The notes beneath the pieces are model-generated. The model was not told the DNA's origin and did no database searches. It was given only the letters and a program-made list of their open reading frames with translations. From NCBI GenBank assembly GCA_000697335.1, contig JNEM01014619.1, positions 1 to 12,885 of the forward strand: a stretch of DNA of 12,885 nucleotides, read 5' to 3'. Source of the stretch: Conidiobolus incongruus B7586 (taxonomy: Eukaryota > Entomophthoromycota > Entomophthoromycetes > Entomophthorales > Conidiobolaceae). This document shows, piece by piece, positions 1 to 8,682 of this stretch. Position 1 is the first letter of the stretch, and every line of letters starts with the position of its first letter. The translations under genes and the position numbers were made by a program.

Positions 1-2
1 TA

Positions 3-635
3 GCTGAACACAGTTTAAATGCAAAATCAGTTGCAGTGAAAACTGTATCTCACCAGCAAATCAAGAGATTTCCAGAAATAGTCGGTTTCCAAAACCAAGA
101 ACCTATTGAAAAGAATTCCTTGATACTGAATTATACTAATGAAGAAAGACCAGAATTTATGGTTAACCTAATCAAACATATGTCAAATGTTCAATGTGTT
201 GATTTGACTTTGAATAGCCATTATTCTTTTGTAATGAAATTGATTGCGAGCCATGCTAGAAATTTGACCCATTTAATTTTACGAGCTCCATTGCCAAAAA
301 ATGAAATCTACACTGATAACCCTTCATTAAACGAGTTCTTTAAAAAGGAATTCTATCACAGAAGCTATCAATGCTACCAAGTCCTCAGAGCCATCTATTT
401 TGGAGGATTCAACGTCATGGAGTTTGAACCTGAATACTTTAATCAATTTAAGAACTTAGAATTGATTTGCTTGACATATAACTACAAAATGAACTGTAAT
501 TCCTCTGATCTTCAAGAAATACGATCCAAGTTTGAAAAGTTTAAAAATTGGGAAATTATTCAATTCTTTTCAATTTGCGGCAATGTTATCTATTTAAAAA
601 ACCCTAAATCTACATTGAAATTACCTAGAATATAA
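3..635 (+). CDS. F-box/LRR-like protein, C-terminal part (gene enters from left edge)
   Basis: The reading frame is open from the left edge of the window, so the 5' end, and with it any F-box, lies outside. There is no reason to start at the GTG at 36, because the homology to the paralogue at 2935-4491 already runs upstream of it. The visible 210 residues align without gaps to the C-terminal part of that protein: I count 111 identities in 199 positions (about 56%). Identity rises toward the C-terminus, where the last conserved block (FFSICGNVIYLKNP) is identical. In that block the two DNA copies differ only at synonymous sites, which indicates purifying selection on a real gene. The region is hydrophobic and leucine-rich with irregular LRR-like strands (LTLNS, LTHLIL, LELICLT). 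By analogy it would be the substrate-binding end of an SCF ubiquitin-ligase receptor. That role is inferred from the paralogue's F-box and is not seen here. Confidence 0.85.
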   Translation, partial: AEHSLNAKSVAVKTVSHQQIKRFPEIVGFQNQEPIEKNSLILNYTNEERPEFMVNLIKHMSNVQCVDLTLNSHYSFVMKLIASHARNLTHLILRAPLPKNEIYTDNPSLNEFFKKEFYHRSYQCYQVLRAIYFGGFNVMEFEPEYFNQFKNLELICLTYNYKMNCNSSDLQEIRSKFEKFKNWEIIQFFSICGNVIYLKNPKSTLKLPRI

Positions 636-665
636 ATTTGATATTCAATAATATATTTATTATAT

Positions 666-671
666 AATAAA
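666..671 (+). promoter_or_regulatory. Candidate poly(A) signal AATAAA
   Basis: A canonical AATAAA lies 30 bases after the stop codon of the left-edge F-box gene, a normal distance for a cleavage and polyadenylation signal. In DNA this AT-rich the hexamer appears often by chance, so the call rests mainly on position. A similar AATAAA lies at 4581-4586, 90 bases after the second F-box gene. Confidence 0.25.
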
Positions 672-1981
672 TATAATTTTTAATTAATCTAATTTTTTTT
701 GGATTTTAAGTTTATATACTATTTTCAAGGAAAGAGCCATAAGATATTATTTATACTATATATTTTATGAAATATAGTTGTTTCCAAAATTAATTAATGG
801 TTTGTATATATATAATTTTAATGAAAAAAAATATTATACAATTGGATAAATATCTATTTTAGTCTTTAATGATAGGGCAATTCACCCAAGTTATACAAAT
901 CCAAATACAATCTGTTAATATTAAATTTATTTTCCATATATATACATATTATTTATGGTTTAAATATATCCAAATTTAACTTTTCAAATATATTTTGATT
1001 ATGAAAAACCTTTTGATATCACATACATATATAATTAATATTAAAAAAAGTTGAATTAAAATAGATATTTTTAAAATTTATAATCAATGTATTGATGCCA
1101 TTTTAATTGAGTTATTTTCATCATATTGAATTTCAAAAATATAATATTATAAAATATATATATTATATGATAGTTGAAGTAAGTAATATTAAGAAAGATA
1201 ACTCTTTCTATATAAACTATTTGATACCAAGATTTTTTAAATAGGATAGCAAATTATATATAAAAATTTATCTTAGCCAAAAAATGAAATCATGACTCAT
1301 TAGAAATAATGTAATACCCTATTATCAGAATAGGTCGCATAAGAGAATAATTCAAATTTCAGAATTTAGCTGATTATTGAAAACTAAATAATAATAATAT
1401 AATGAAATATAACCAATGATCTCCAAATTTCAATACTATAAATATGATATAGTTATATAAATTAGTTGAGAATCGTTGAATAGGTTAAACGAGTATAATT
1501 CATTCGCTATAGTAATATAAATATTTAATTTAACAGTTATAGGAACTTACAGTTGAAATAAATAATTATAATAGTATTTGATAATTTGAATTAACAGGAA
1601 TATATTTTGAAATTAGAACTGCAAATTTTGACAATCAAAATTATGGAAATTGAAATTTTTATTTTCAATTGGTTTGTATTGAGCATGTATCATCAATTAT
1701 ATCAATCATATATTTAGTATTAAATTTTAAAATAATATTTATCAATAAGATTTATAAATAATGTTTTGATTAACATCATGTAAAATATTGAAATTTACAA
1801 TTAAATTGAATAAAAATAGAATGTGCATGTACATATTGTTGAAAAAAAATACATAAAATTATAACTTGAATATATCATATGATTAGAAGTTATTCATATA
1901 TTATGTCGTAAATATTTTTTTAATTTGTAATAGCACATATAATGAAGTCAGTATCATTTGAATGAAAATTGTAAATATAAT

Positions 1982-2063
1982 TGCATTGTGGCCAAGTCTG
2001 TCTAAATCACCGCACTCATTTTCGATCTACTAAGGAGCATCAATTCAAATCTGATTGCTGTTA
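1982..2063 (+). pseudogene. Degenerate class II (Leu-like) tRNA sequence; tRNA pseudogene or SINE head
   Basis: An 80-base island of 41% GC (33 of 80 at 1981-2060) stands out in DNA of about 17% GC. From 1989 it reads TGGCCAAG, a good internal box A (T8, R9, G10, Y11, A14). At 2043-2051 it reads ATTCAAATC, a box B that departs from consensus at G53 (A here). The 55-base gap from T8 to T54 is too long for an ordinary tRNA and fits the long variable arm of tRNA-Leu or tRNA-Ser. The D-loop run GTCTAA is Leu-like. The T stem keeps four Watson-Crick pairs, with an A-C mismatch at 53-61. The D stem has lost two pairs, the anticodon stem pairs at only one position, the anticodon would read CAT, and the acceptor has two mismatches. 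It is therefore not a working tRNA. It could be a tRNA pseudogene or the head of a tRNA-derived SINE; I see no clear SINE tail. Confidence 0.5.
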
Positions 2064-2631
2064 TAATTTCTTCAGACCTTTAATCATATATTCATTTTCA
2101 CTTAATTATCTACTATTCTATCATCAATATTTTATCTGTGAATTTCTAATTAGATATTTTTTATCAATCTTTGTTATATATCAATGAAATTGTGGCTTAA
2201 AATAACTATTTGTAATTGCAATTAATAACATACTATTTAAATGCTTAGCTATAATAGAATATATTATCACATAACCAATCATATTTCTTGTTATTTATCT
2301 CTAGTTGATATTGAGATTGGTGATCGAGTTTTCAAGATTACAATAATATATATCAATTGATCAAAGATTGAACTTTAATACTGTAAATTTTCTAATATAA
2401 GATAAATCATGGTTATAAATTAAGTTTATACTTTTTATAGGTTTGAAATTCAAAATTATCAAATTTAGAATAGACATGAAGTTAATGTATTTTGTATAAA
2501 ATTAAATATAAAATAAACAGTATTTGATAAATTTATATTTTGATTTATATAATTAAACCTCTAATATGAGTATTTCAATTCTTAAACTTCACTCTTTACA
2601 ATATAAATTAACAATATTAATTAATTCAATA

Positions 2632-2668
2632 ATTAGCAAAATCAAAAAGATAATATTATTTTGCTAAT
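2632..2668. repeat. 11-bp perfect inverted repeat (hairpin)
   Basis: ATTAGCAAAAT at 2632-2642 is repeated as its exact reverse complement at 2658-2668 around a 15-base loop. It lies about 270 bases upstream of the complete F-box gene. It could be a protein-binding dyad, a foldback relic or chance in AT-rich DNA; each arm contains a GC step that makes it somewhat less trivial than a pure A/T dyad. Confidence 0.45.
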
Positions 2669-2934
2669 CAATTACTCAATTTGAATTTTTTCAATATTTC
2701 ATAAAACTTAGTAATTATATAAAAGAAATTATAAATCCATTTAACTAAATTAATAATATTTGACAATTTCTGAAACAATTCTATTGGCTTATTTTAAGTT
2801 TGTGGAATTTTTGCGAAAATGTTATAACGATAAACCTGATTATATGATGATAAATAGAATATAACAAATAAAAACAATTGTGCAATTATTAATCTTAATA
2901 GATGAGAAAATGTTCTGATAAAGTATAAATAATC

Positions 2935-4491
2935 ATGAAGGATTGTGAATTTAAAGTATCAAATCTAAATTTAATAATTATATTGACTAAAATGGAACTA
3001 AATGAAAAGAACCTTGAAACTTTGCAAATTGGTAAAAATAGTCCAAATGATTGCATTCAGCAAGATATATTGTGCAATGTTTTCGATCAATTACGATGTT
3101 ATGATCTGAATAATGTCAGCTTGGTCAATAAACTTTGGAATAGCTTATCTCTTTCTCATCGATTCTCCAATGTTCGATTTCATATCTATTCTAACTATAG
3201 ATATTGGTCGAACCACAAAGATGAATTAGAAGATCCTAAGGTTCAAGAAAAAATTAATGGGTTTATGGAGTTTGCAAAAAAATATGGTTATTTGGTTAAT
3301 TCTTTGAGTTTAAATATTGGCGGAGACCATCATATTAGCCAAAAGATCATTTCTCCTTTTATCCATATCAAGAAGTTAACCTTAAGTGAGTGTCCTATTA
3401 CTGGCCTTGGCTTAATTACTCTCGTTCAACCACTAGTTCGACTTCAAAACTTAACCTTATCAAGTGTAAAATTGTATGATACAGAAGAAATGAGGTTGGA
3501 CACTCCCAAATTACCTGATTCTTTAAAGTTTTTAAAACTTGAGAAAGTGACTTATAATACTCAACATTTTGACGATCCAAGTTCTTTATATTTCAGGTTT
3601 AAAGCTCATCCTGAGAATTCAGCTCATTGTATGTTGACTTCTCATAGCAATGTCCAAGAGTTAACATTTATCGAATCTCAAGCAATTTTACTCCAACCTT
3701 TCACTACTCACTATCCTTCTTTAATCAAGTTGAACCTCGAATATAGTGAAACTAGCGCTATGAGCTCAGAAGTACATCAAGTTGTCCAAAATAACCCTCA
3801 GTTAACTTGTATCACATTGAATAGCCATAATGTTTCCAACGAATTTTTAAATAATGTAGGACGATATAGTGAAAATGTTAAATTTGTAACAATTAAAACT
3901 CCTACCCAAATACAGATCAAAAGGTTTCCCAAAATAGTCACTTTACCCATGCATGTCCCAGTTGAAACGAGTTCTCTCGTATTGGACTTTACCACTGAGA
4001 GTCAGCCTGAATATATTGCGGATTTGATGAAACACATGCAAGATGTAAGATATGTTGAAATGAAGTTAAATGATCACTACTCCTTTGCAATGAGATCAAT
4101 AGCTAGTCAATCTAGAAACTTGACTCATTTAGTATTGAAAGCGCCTTTGCCAGAAGACGAAACTTTCAACGAAACCAATGAATTCAGTCAATTCTTTGTC
4201 AACGAATTCCACAGCAGAAGTTACCAATGCTATCAAACCCTCAAAGTGATTTATCTTTCTGGATTTAATGTTCTGAACTTTGAACTTGAATACTTCAACC
4301 AATTTAAAAATCTTGAACTTATATGTATGACCTTTAACTACAAGATGAAATGTACTCCATCTCAAATTCAAGAGATCAAAGCAAAATTCCAACAAATTAA
4401 GGATTGGGAGTTTACCATGTTTTTTTCAATCTGTGGAAATGTTATCTATTTAAAGAATCCTAGCTCCAATATCATCCTAACTAAATATTAA
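2935..4491 (+). CDS. F-box protein with leucine-rich-repeat-like region
   Basis: This 518-residue intronless frame has an F-box near its N-terminus, at about residues 41-75. The pattern is IQQDILCNVFDQL, then DL, then VSLVNKLWNSL, matching the family consensus of ILxxIFxxL, DL and VCKxW. Residues about 100-350 form irregular leucine-rich segments (SLSLNI, KKLTLSEC, QNLTLSS, KFLKLEK, QELTF, IKLNLEY), typical of degenerate LRRs in F-box receptors. The rest ends in a strongly conserved block shared with the left-edge paralogue. F-box proteins bind Skp1 and bring substrates to an SCF ubiquitin ligase, so this is the inferred role; the substrate is unknown. The entry gives the outermost start, which follows an in-frame TAA at 2926. 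The second methionine at 2992 (aaaATGG context) is at least as likely, because the 19 residues before it look like translated spacer. It is a tandem duplicate of the gene at 3-635, 2.3 kb away in the same orientation. Confidence 0.9.
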   Translation: MKDCEFKVSNLNLIIILTKMELNEKNLETLQIGKNSPNDCIQQDILCNVFDQLRCYDLNNVSLVNKLWNSLSLSHRFSNVRFHIYSNYRYWSNHKDELEDPKVQEKINGFMEFAKKYGYLVNSLSLNIGGDHHISQKIISPFIHIKKLTLSECPITGLGLITLVQPLVRLQNLTLSSVKLYDTEEMRLDTPKLPDSLKFLKLEKVTYNTQHFDDPSSLYFRFKAHPENSAHCMLTSHSNVQELTFIESQAILLQPFTTHYPSLIKLNLEYSETSAMSSEVHQVVQNNPQLTCITLNSHNVSNEFLNNVGRYSENVKFVTIKTPTQIQIKRFPKIVTLPMHVPVETSSLVLDFTTESQPEYIADLMKHMQDVRYVEMKLNDHYSFAMRSIASQSRNLTHLVLKAPLPEDETFNETNEFSQFFVNEFHSRSYQCYQTLKVIYLSGFNVLNFELEYFNQFKNLELICMTFNYKMKCTPSQIQEIKAKFQQIKDWEFTMFFSICGNVIYLKNPSSNIILTKY

Positions 4492-6551
4492 TTATTAAAT
4501 TAATTAATTAGATTTTTCATGGATCTATTAAATATATATATATTAAATATCTTATTTAAGCAACTACTCCTTATTTTATCAATAAATAATATTATTTTTA
4601 AAAGTATATAATTTTAACTTCAATAAAAAATTAATATATATAGCTCTTAAAATATAATATTTATTATATATATTTTGATAAAATAGATTATAAAATATAT
4701 ATTATATACTTAACCAATTTTAATATTATAAAATTAATTAATTTATTTTATAATTCCCAATTATAATATATAAGTTATAATAATAAAATTTATCTTTTAA
4801 CCATTGAATTTTATATATAATGATTTAATAAATAAATTTTATATTATTTTAATTATAATTTTATAAATCATAATTAACTTATCATTAGTTTGATATTATT
4901 TTAAATAACAATTATAATCTAATAATTTAGTAATCTTTATCTATATATATTATAACTATTTAAAAAATATTAATAAAGATTTATATAGGTAATAATAATT
5001 AAAATTCCAATCTTAATTAAACAAATATCAGTTATCAAAATATCATATTATATATATAGTTTTATATTGATAACTTATTAAAATTTACAATTAGTAACTG
5101 ATCACAAAGGGATTTCATATTTTATTTTATAAATGACTAAATTCATTTAAAGTTGGAAAATCTAGTATAAGAGTTAATTTTATTCTGTTTTTTAAATTTA
5201 TTGCTAATTATTAAAATATAAAATTATAAAAATTTATTTAATATTACTTATATGATATAATGACAAAATCAGAATAGTTTTTATATTTTATTATTAATTT
5301 TATTTTAATTTTACTATCAGATATTTTAAAATTAAAAATAATATTAATAATATTAGTGCTTAATATTTTAATTGAAAATTAAATATTTAATAAACCAAAA
5401 ATATACTTATTGTTTTATAATTCAAATAATATGAATTTTTTGCAATCTAACAAATAGACATTTTAATATATATTATATAGCATTAATTTTCTCTTTTATT
5501 ATTAATGACTTTTTATTGTAATTTTTAAAAACTTTTAAAACTTAATAAATAATTTTTTAATAGAGATTAAATTTGATATTTCATAACTTAATTAAATTTT
5601 CTGGTTGAAAATTTATTTCTAATAAAAAAGTTTTTTAATTATTAAAATAGTTATAATCATATAAGCTATTATCTAAAGGTTATATTGAATGTGGTAGTTT
5701 TTTATAATTTTTTTTAATTAGTAAATTTTTTTACAATTTTAATTTTATAAATTTTAAAATTATTATACAAATTAATAATGCTTTTTATATAATATTAAAA
5801 ATATTAATCAAAAATAATTTTATTTAAAAAAATATAAATTTTATCATTAATTAAGTTTTAATTAAAATTTAAACAAAAATAATATATATTATAATAGTAA
5901 ATTATAATAATTAATATTTGCTTATTAATAAAATATTTATTTAAAAAAATTTATAAAAAAGGTTAACTTAATTTATTATTGTAATTTAAGTTCTGATAAA
6001 AAACTATATAAAAAGATTAAGGATTTATAATTTATAATAATTTAGTTTAAAAAATTCAGTTTTTATTATATTTTAATAAGTTTTGTTTAGTAATAGCTAT
6101 TTTAGTTTTTTAAGCTTTAATTAAATTATAACATATTTATTTTATATTTTTATTAATTAATTTAAGCTTAAACTTTAATTTATATAAAATATTTATATAA
6201 CTAATATTAAAATATCTTAAAAATTCTTTAACTTAAATAAAAAGATATCTTTTAATGATTTTTTAACTTTATTAATAATTAAAAAAATGACAATTATAAT
6301 CAATATTTTAGATTTTAATTTATCAAATAATTTTTCTTTTAACTTCAAAGTAATTTACCTAATAATAAATATTTAATATAAATAATATTTTATTTCCAAA
6401 AGCTATTTTTATACTTCAAATAAATTTTAATAGTTTATGATAAAATTTATTAATGATGATATGAAAGACTATTTATAATTATAATATGTTTTAAATATAA
6501 TTAAATTTAACAATTAATTTTAAAAAGTTACTTTTTTAATCAAAAAAGTTA

Positions 6552-6570
6552 ATATATATATATATATATA
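6552..6570. repeat. (AT)n microsatellite, 19 bases
   Basis: An uninterrupted alternating A/T tract of 19 bases, the longest clean dinucleotide run I noticed in the window. It is likely length-variable. Confidence 0.85.
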
Positions 6571-6740
6571 ATTAAAAAAACTATATCATATCTTATTTAT
6601 TTTATATATATTTGTTTATTCAAAACTAATAATATGTTTGAAAAATCAAAAATTAAAAATTTTCCAATTTTATTTCAAATTCAAGGTAATAGTATCAAAG
6701 TATATTTCTAATATAATAGAATCAAAAATAATGATTGGAC

Positions 6741-6766
6741 AATATAATATCAATATAATATCAATA
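6741..6766. repeat. 11-bp tandem repeat, about 2.4 copies
   Basis: The unit AATATAATATC occurs twice in perfect tandem and begins a third copy (AATAT). It ends about 155 bases before the start of the broken oxidase gene. It is probably slippage in AT-rich DNA, and no function is visible. Confidence 0.75.
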
Positions 6767-6921
6767 TGAATAAAGTGGTTTGTCTGCATTAATCATAATA
6801 TATAAGATTTTGAAGTAAAATTTCATTTATACCATTGTCTTTAATAAAAGATTCAATTTTGATGATTATTCAACTAATTCATGGTATAATACTTTATATA
6901 ATTCCATGTCTTAGAAGAAAA

Positions 6922-8308
6922 ATGATTATTCATCATATTTTGATATCCGCGTTAGTTGCAGCAAATTTGTTCAATTGCACTACTTACAAAACTTATCAAA
7001 TCAAGATCGAATGCTATGCCAGAAGCCCTGGTCTTGAACCAAAATTCCTCACCGAACTCCAGTATATTGTCAAGAAAGCTATCAAGACTAACACTCGTGT
7101 GAGAGTTATTGGGAATCGCCATTCTGTAAATGATGACATTGGTACTGATGGTATCCCAATTCATCTTAAAAATTTCAGAAATGCTACTGTCAACAAGGAA
7201 GCTGGTACCGCCACTGTAAGTGCTGGTTTGGAAATCATGGATGCTTCTGATATATTGAACAAACACGGAGTCATCATCAACCATTTCCCTTCCTTTTGTG
7301 GTATTACTGTTGGTGGTGCCATTGATGTTGGTGCCCACGGATCATCATTGAGAGAATCCAACTTGATGTCTGAGTACCTTGTTGGAGTCACATTTATTGA
7401 TGGTAATGGAGAGATTAAAACAATTGAAAAGGCGATAAAGTTCCTGTTGGCGTTCCAGGGAATGCTCAAACCAATATTGTCACTAACACCTTCCCAGGAC
7501 TTGCAGCAGTAAATAAATGGGCTTTAGAATTGATCCAAGCTTCCAACAGTACTGAAGGTATGGATCTCCTTCAAAAGTCGACTGAAGAAGCTATATCTGG
7601 TGCTGCATTTGGAAGAGATACTTTCTTCAGCGAAAATGGAAAACCTCTCAATCCTGCTACTGTTTAGCATATCGTATGCTAACTAGTCGTTGTGACAACT
7701 GTGTATGGGAAACTATTATTGCCGACCAAAACGCCATCCTTGCTGAAGAATTTGCAGTTGTAATCGATCTGAAAAAATTCCCTGATGTGATCAAAGAAAT
7801 GCATGAGATATTAACCAAGTTTCCCACTTCTTTTCCTGTTTACTGTATTAATATTCGTTTTAGAATTCCTGATAAAGCTGAATTGGCTCTCACTCAAGGT
7901 CGTGAAACTGTCCATATCGACTAGCCCTTTCCTATGAGATAAGATCCATACAATGATGCTCCCTATCGCTTAGCTGTTATGCAATCATTCATGCAATTAC
8001 TCTTTTTCAAGTATTAGGGAAGAGTCCATTGGGGTAAGAACGGACTTAATTACTTCAGACACCAATACACTTCCCAGAGATATCAATTGCAAAACTTCCA
8101 GCATGCTATGAAAAAGTATGATCCAAATGGATCCTATCAAAATAAATTCGGTAAGAGAATCGCAGGACTAGGTGATGATACATTTGACACTCCTAAACGA
8201 GTTAAGCACTGTGCTATTCTGGATTATTGTATCTGTTCCAAGGATTCTGACTGTGCTCCAGGACAAAAATGTGGCTCTTTGATAGGTTATCCAGTTTGTG
8301 TTGGCTAA
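6922..8308 (+). pseudogene. Broken paralogue of the L-gulonolactone-oxidase-like FAD oxidase
   Basis: Three collinear blocks in three frames match the intact - strand gene. Block 1 (6922-7428) has a signal peptide, the RHS flavin-histidine motif (GNRHSVND, His67), and an altered FAD-loop glycine (VGGAIDV for VGGAIGV). Block 2 (about 7431-7664) resumes at GDKVP, so about 223 bases are missing, covering the end of the FAD domain and the start of the substrate domain (intact residues about 172-246). Block 3 (about 7667-8308) follows what looks like a one-base deletion. It is in one frame to the end but is interrupted by TAG at 7922, TAA at 7940 and TAG at 8015, where the intact copy has Trp, Leu and Asn. 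HWGK and all six tail cysteines survive. With one large deletion, a second frameshift and three stops it cannot encode the enzyme. The good residual protein similarity suggests recent inactivation. I place the old start at 6922 because the signal peptide then aligns with the intact paralogue. Confidence 0.9.
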
Positions 8309-8682
8309 TTTGGTTTATTTTTTCAAAAAATTTTTTTAGTGATTAATTCATATTGATTTTATGAGTTTAACTTAATTAAAAAAAGAGTAATAAAAAAATT
8401 AAGTTTTTAATTTGAAATATTTTATACAACATTATTAGAAATATACAAGAAGTTATAGCATACAAATTGGTTAAATACAGGCTGAATAATTTTAAAAATA
8501 TAAATAATAATATTTTTGAATAATTGTAAATATTTATTATTATGTTCTTTTTAATTTGTATACAATTAATATATTGGACTCCAATATGTGAATAAAATAA
8601 TATAATCAATATAACTTTATATATTAGAATAATTATATTGTATCATTTAAATTCGCTATAAAGTTCAGGTAATTAAGAGTAA
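8309..8682. other. Spacer between convergent oxidase copies
   Basis: These 374 bases of AT-rich DNA carry the 3' flanks of both oxidase copies. No gene or strong terminator-like structure is visible. The open frame on the - strand at 8376-8609 is hydrophobic low-complexity translation of A/T runs and I do not consider it a gene. Confidence 0.7.

Larger units (their letters stand above)
636..2934. other. AT-rich intergenic spacer between the two F-box genes
   Basis: About 2.3 kb of roughly 17% GC DNA (lines sampled by hand) with stops in all frames. It holds the tRNA-like relic at 1982-2063 and the hairpin at 2632-2668, both listed separately. I see no protein-coding gene and no leftover F-box fragment. 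Just before the downstream gene, ATGs at 2902 and 2910 open frames of only 8 and 2 codons. They would be short upstream ORFs if the transcript starts that far 5'. Confidence 0.7.
4492..6921. other. Extremely AT-rich gene-free spacer
   Basis: About 2.4 kb with no supportable gene. From 4492 to roughly 6700 the sampled lines average about 8% GC, half that of the other spacers in the window. The DNA consists of short A and T runs and TAAT/ATTA steps. It ends in an (AT)n tract and a small tandem repeat, listed separately, before the broken oxidase gene. I see no open frame with coding character, no RNA gene and no transposon end. Confidence 0.75.

Noticed and set aside
1318-1334. Short hairpin CCTATT / AATAGG with a 5-base loop
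   Set aside because: Only six pairs, expected by chance in a window of this size.
1981-2187. 68-codon + strand open frame
   Set aside because: Its only complex part is the tRNA-like relic. The rest is translation of A/T-rich spacer and it has no ATG upstream of that part.
3798-4395. Two - strand frames within the F-box gene (3798-3995 and 4129-4395)
   Set aside because: Antisense shadows; the + strand frame has an F-box and a conserved paralogue.
6952-7469. Two open frames on the - strand (6952-7338 and 7161-7469)
   Set aside because: They lie antisense within the first block of the broken oxidase, show no motif, and exist because the opposite strand was coding.
7429-8017. Introns or a variant genetic code as the reason for the interrupted frames
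   Set aside because: The missing 223 bases are absent rather than interrupted by an insert. The stops align with three different amino acids, and the intact genes here end in TAA.
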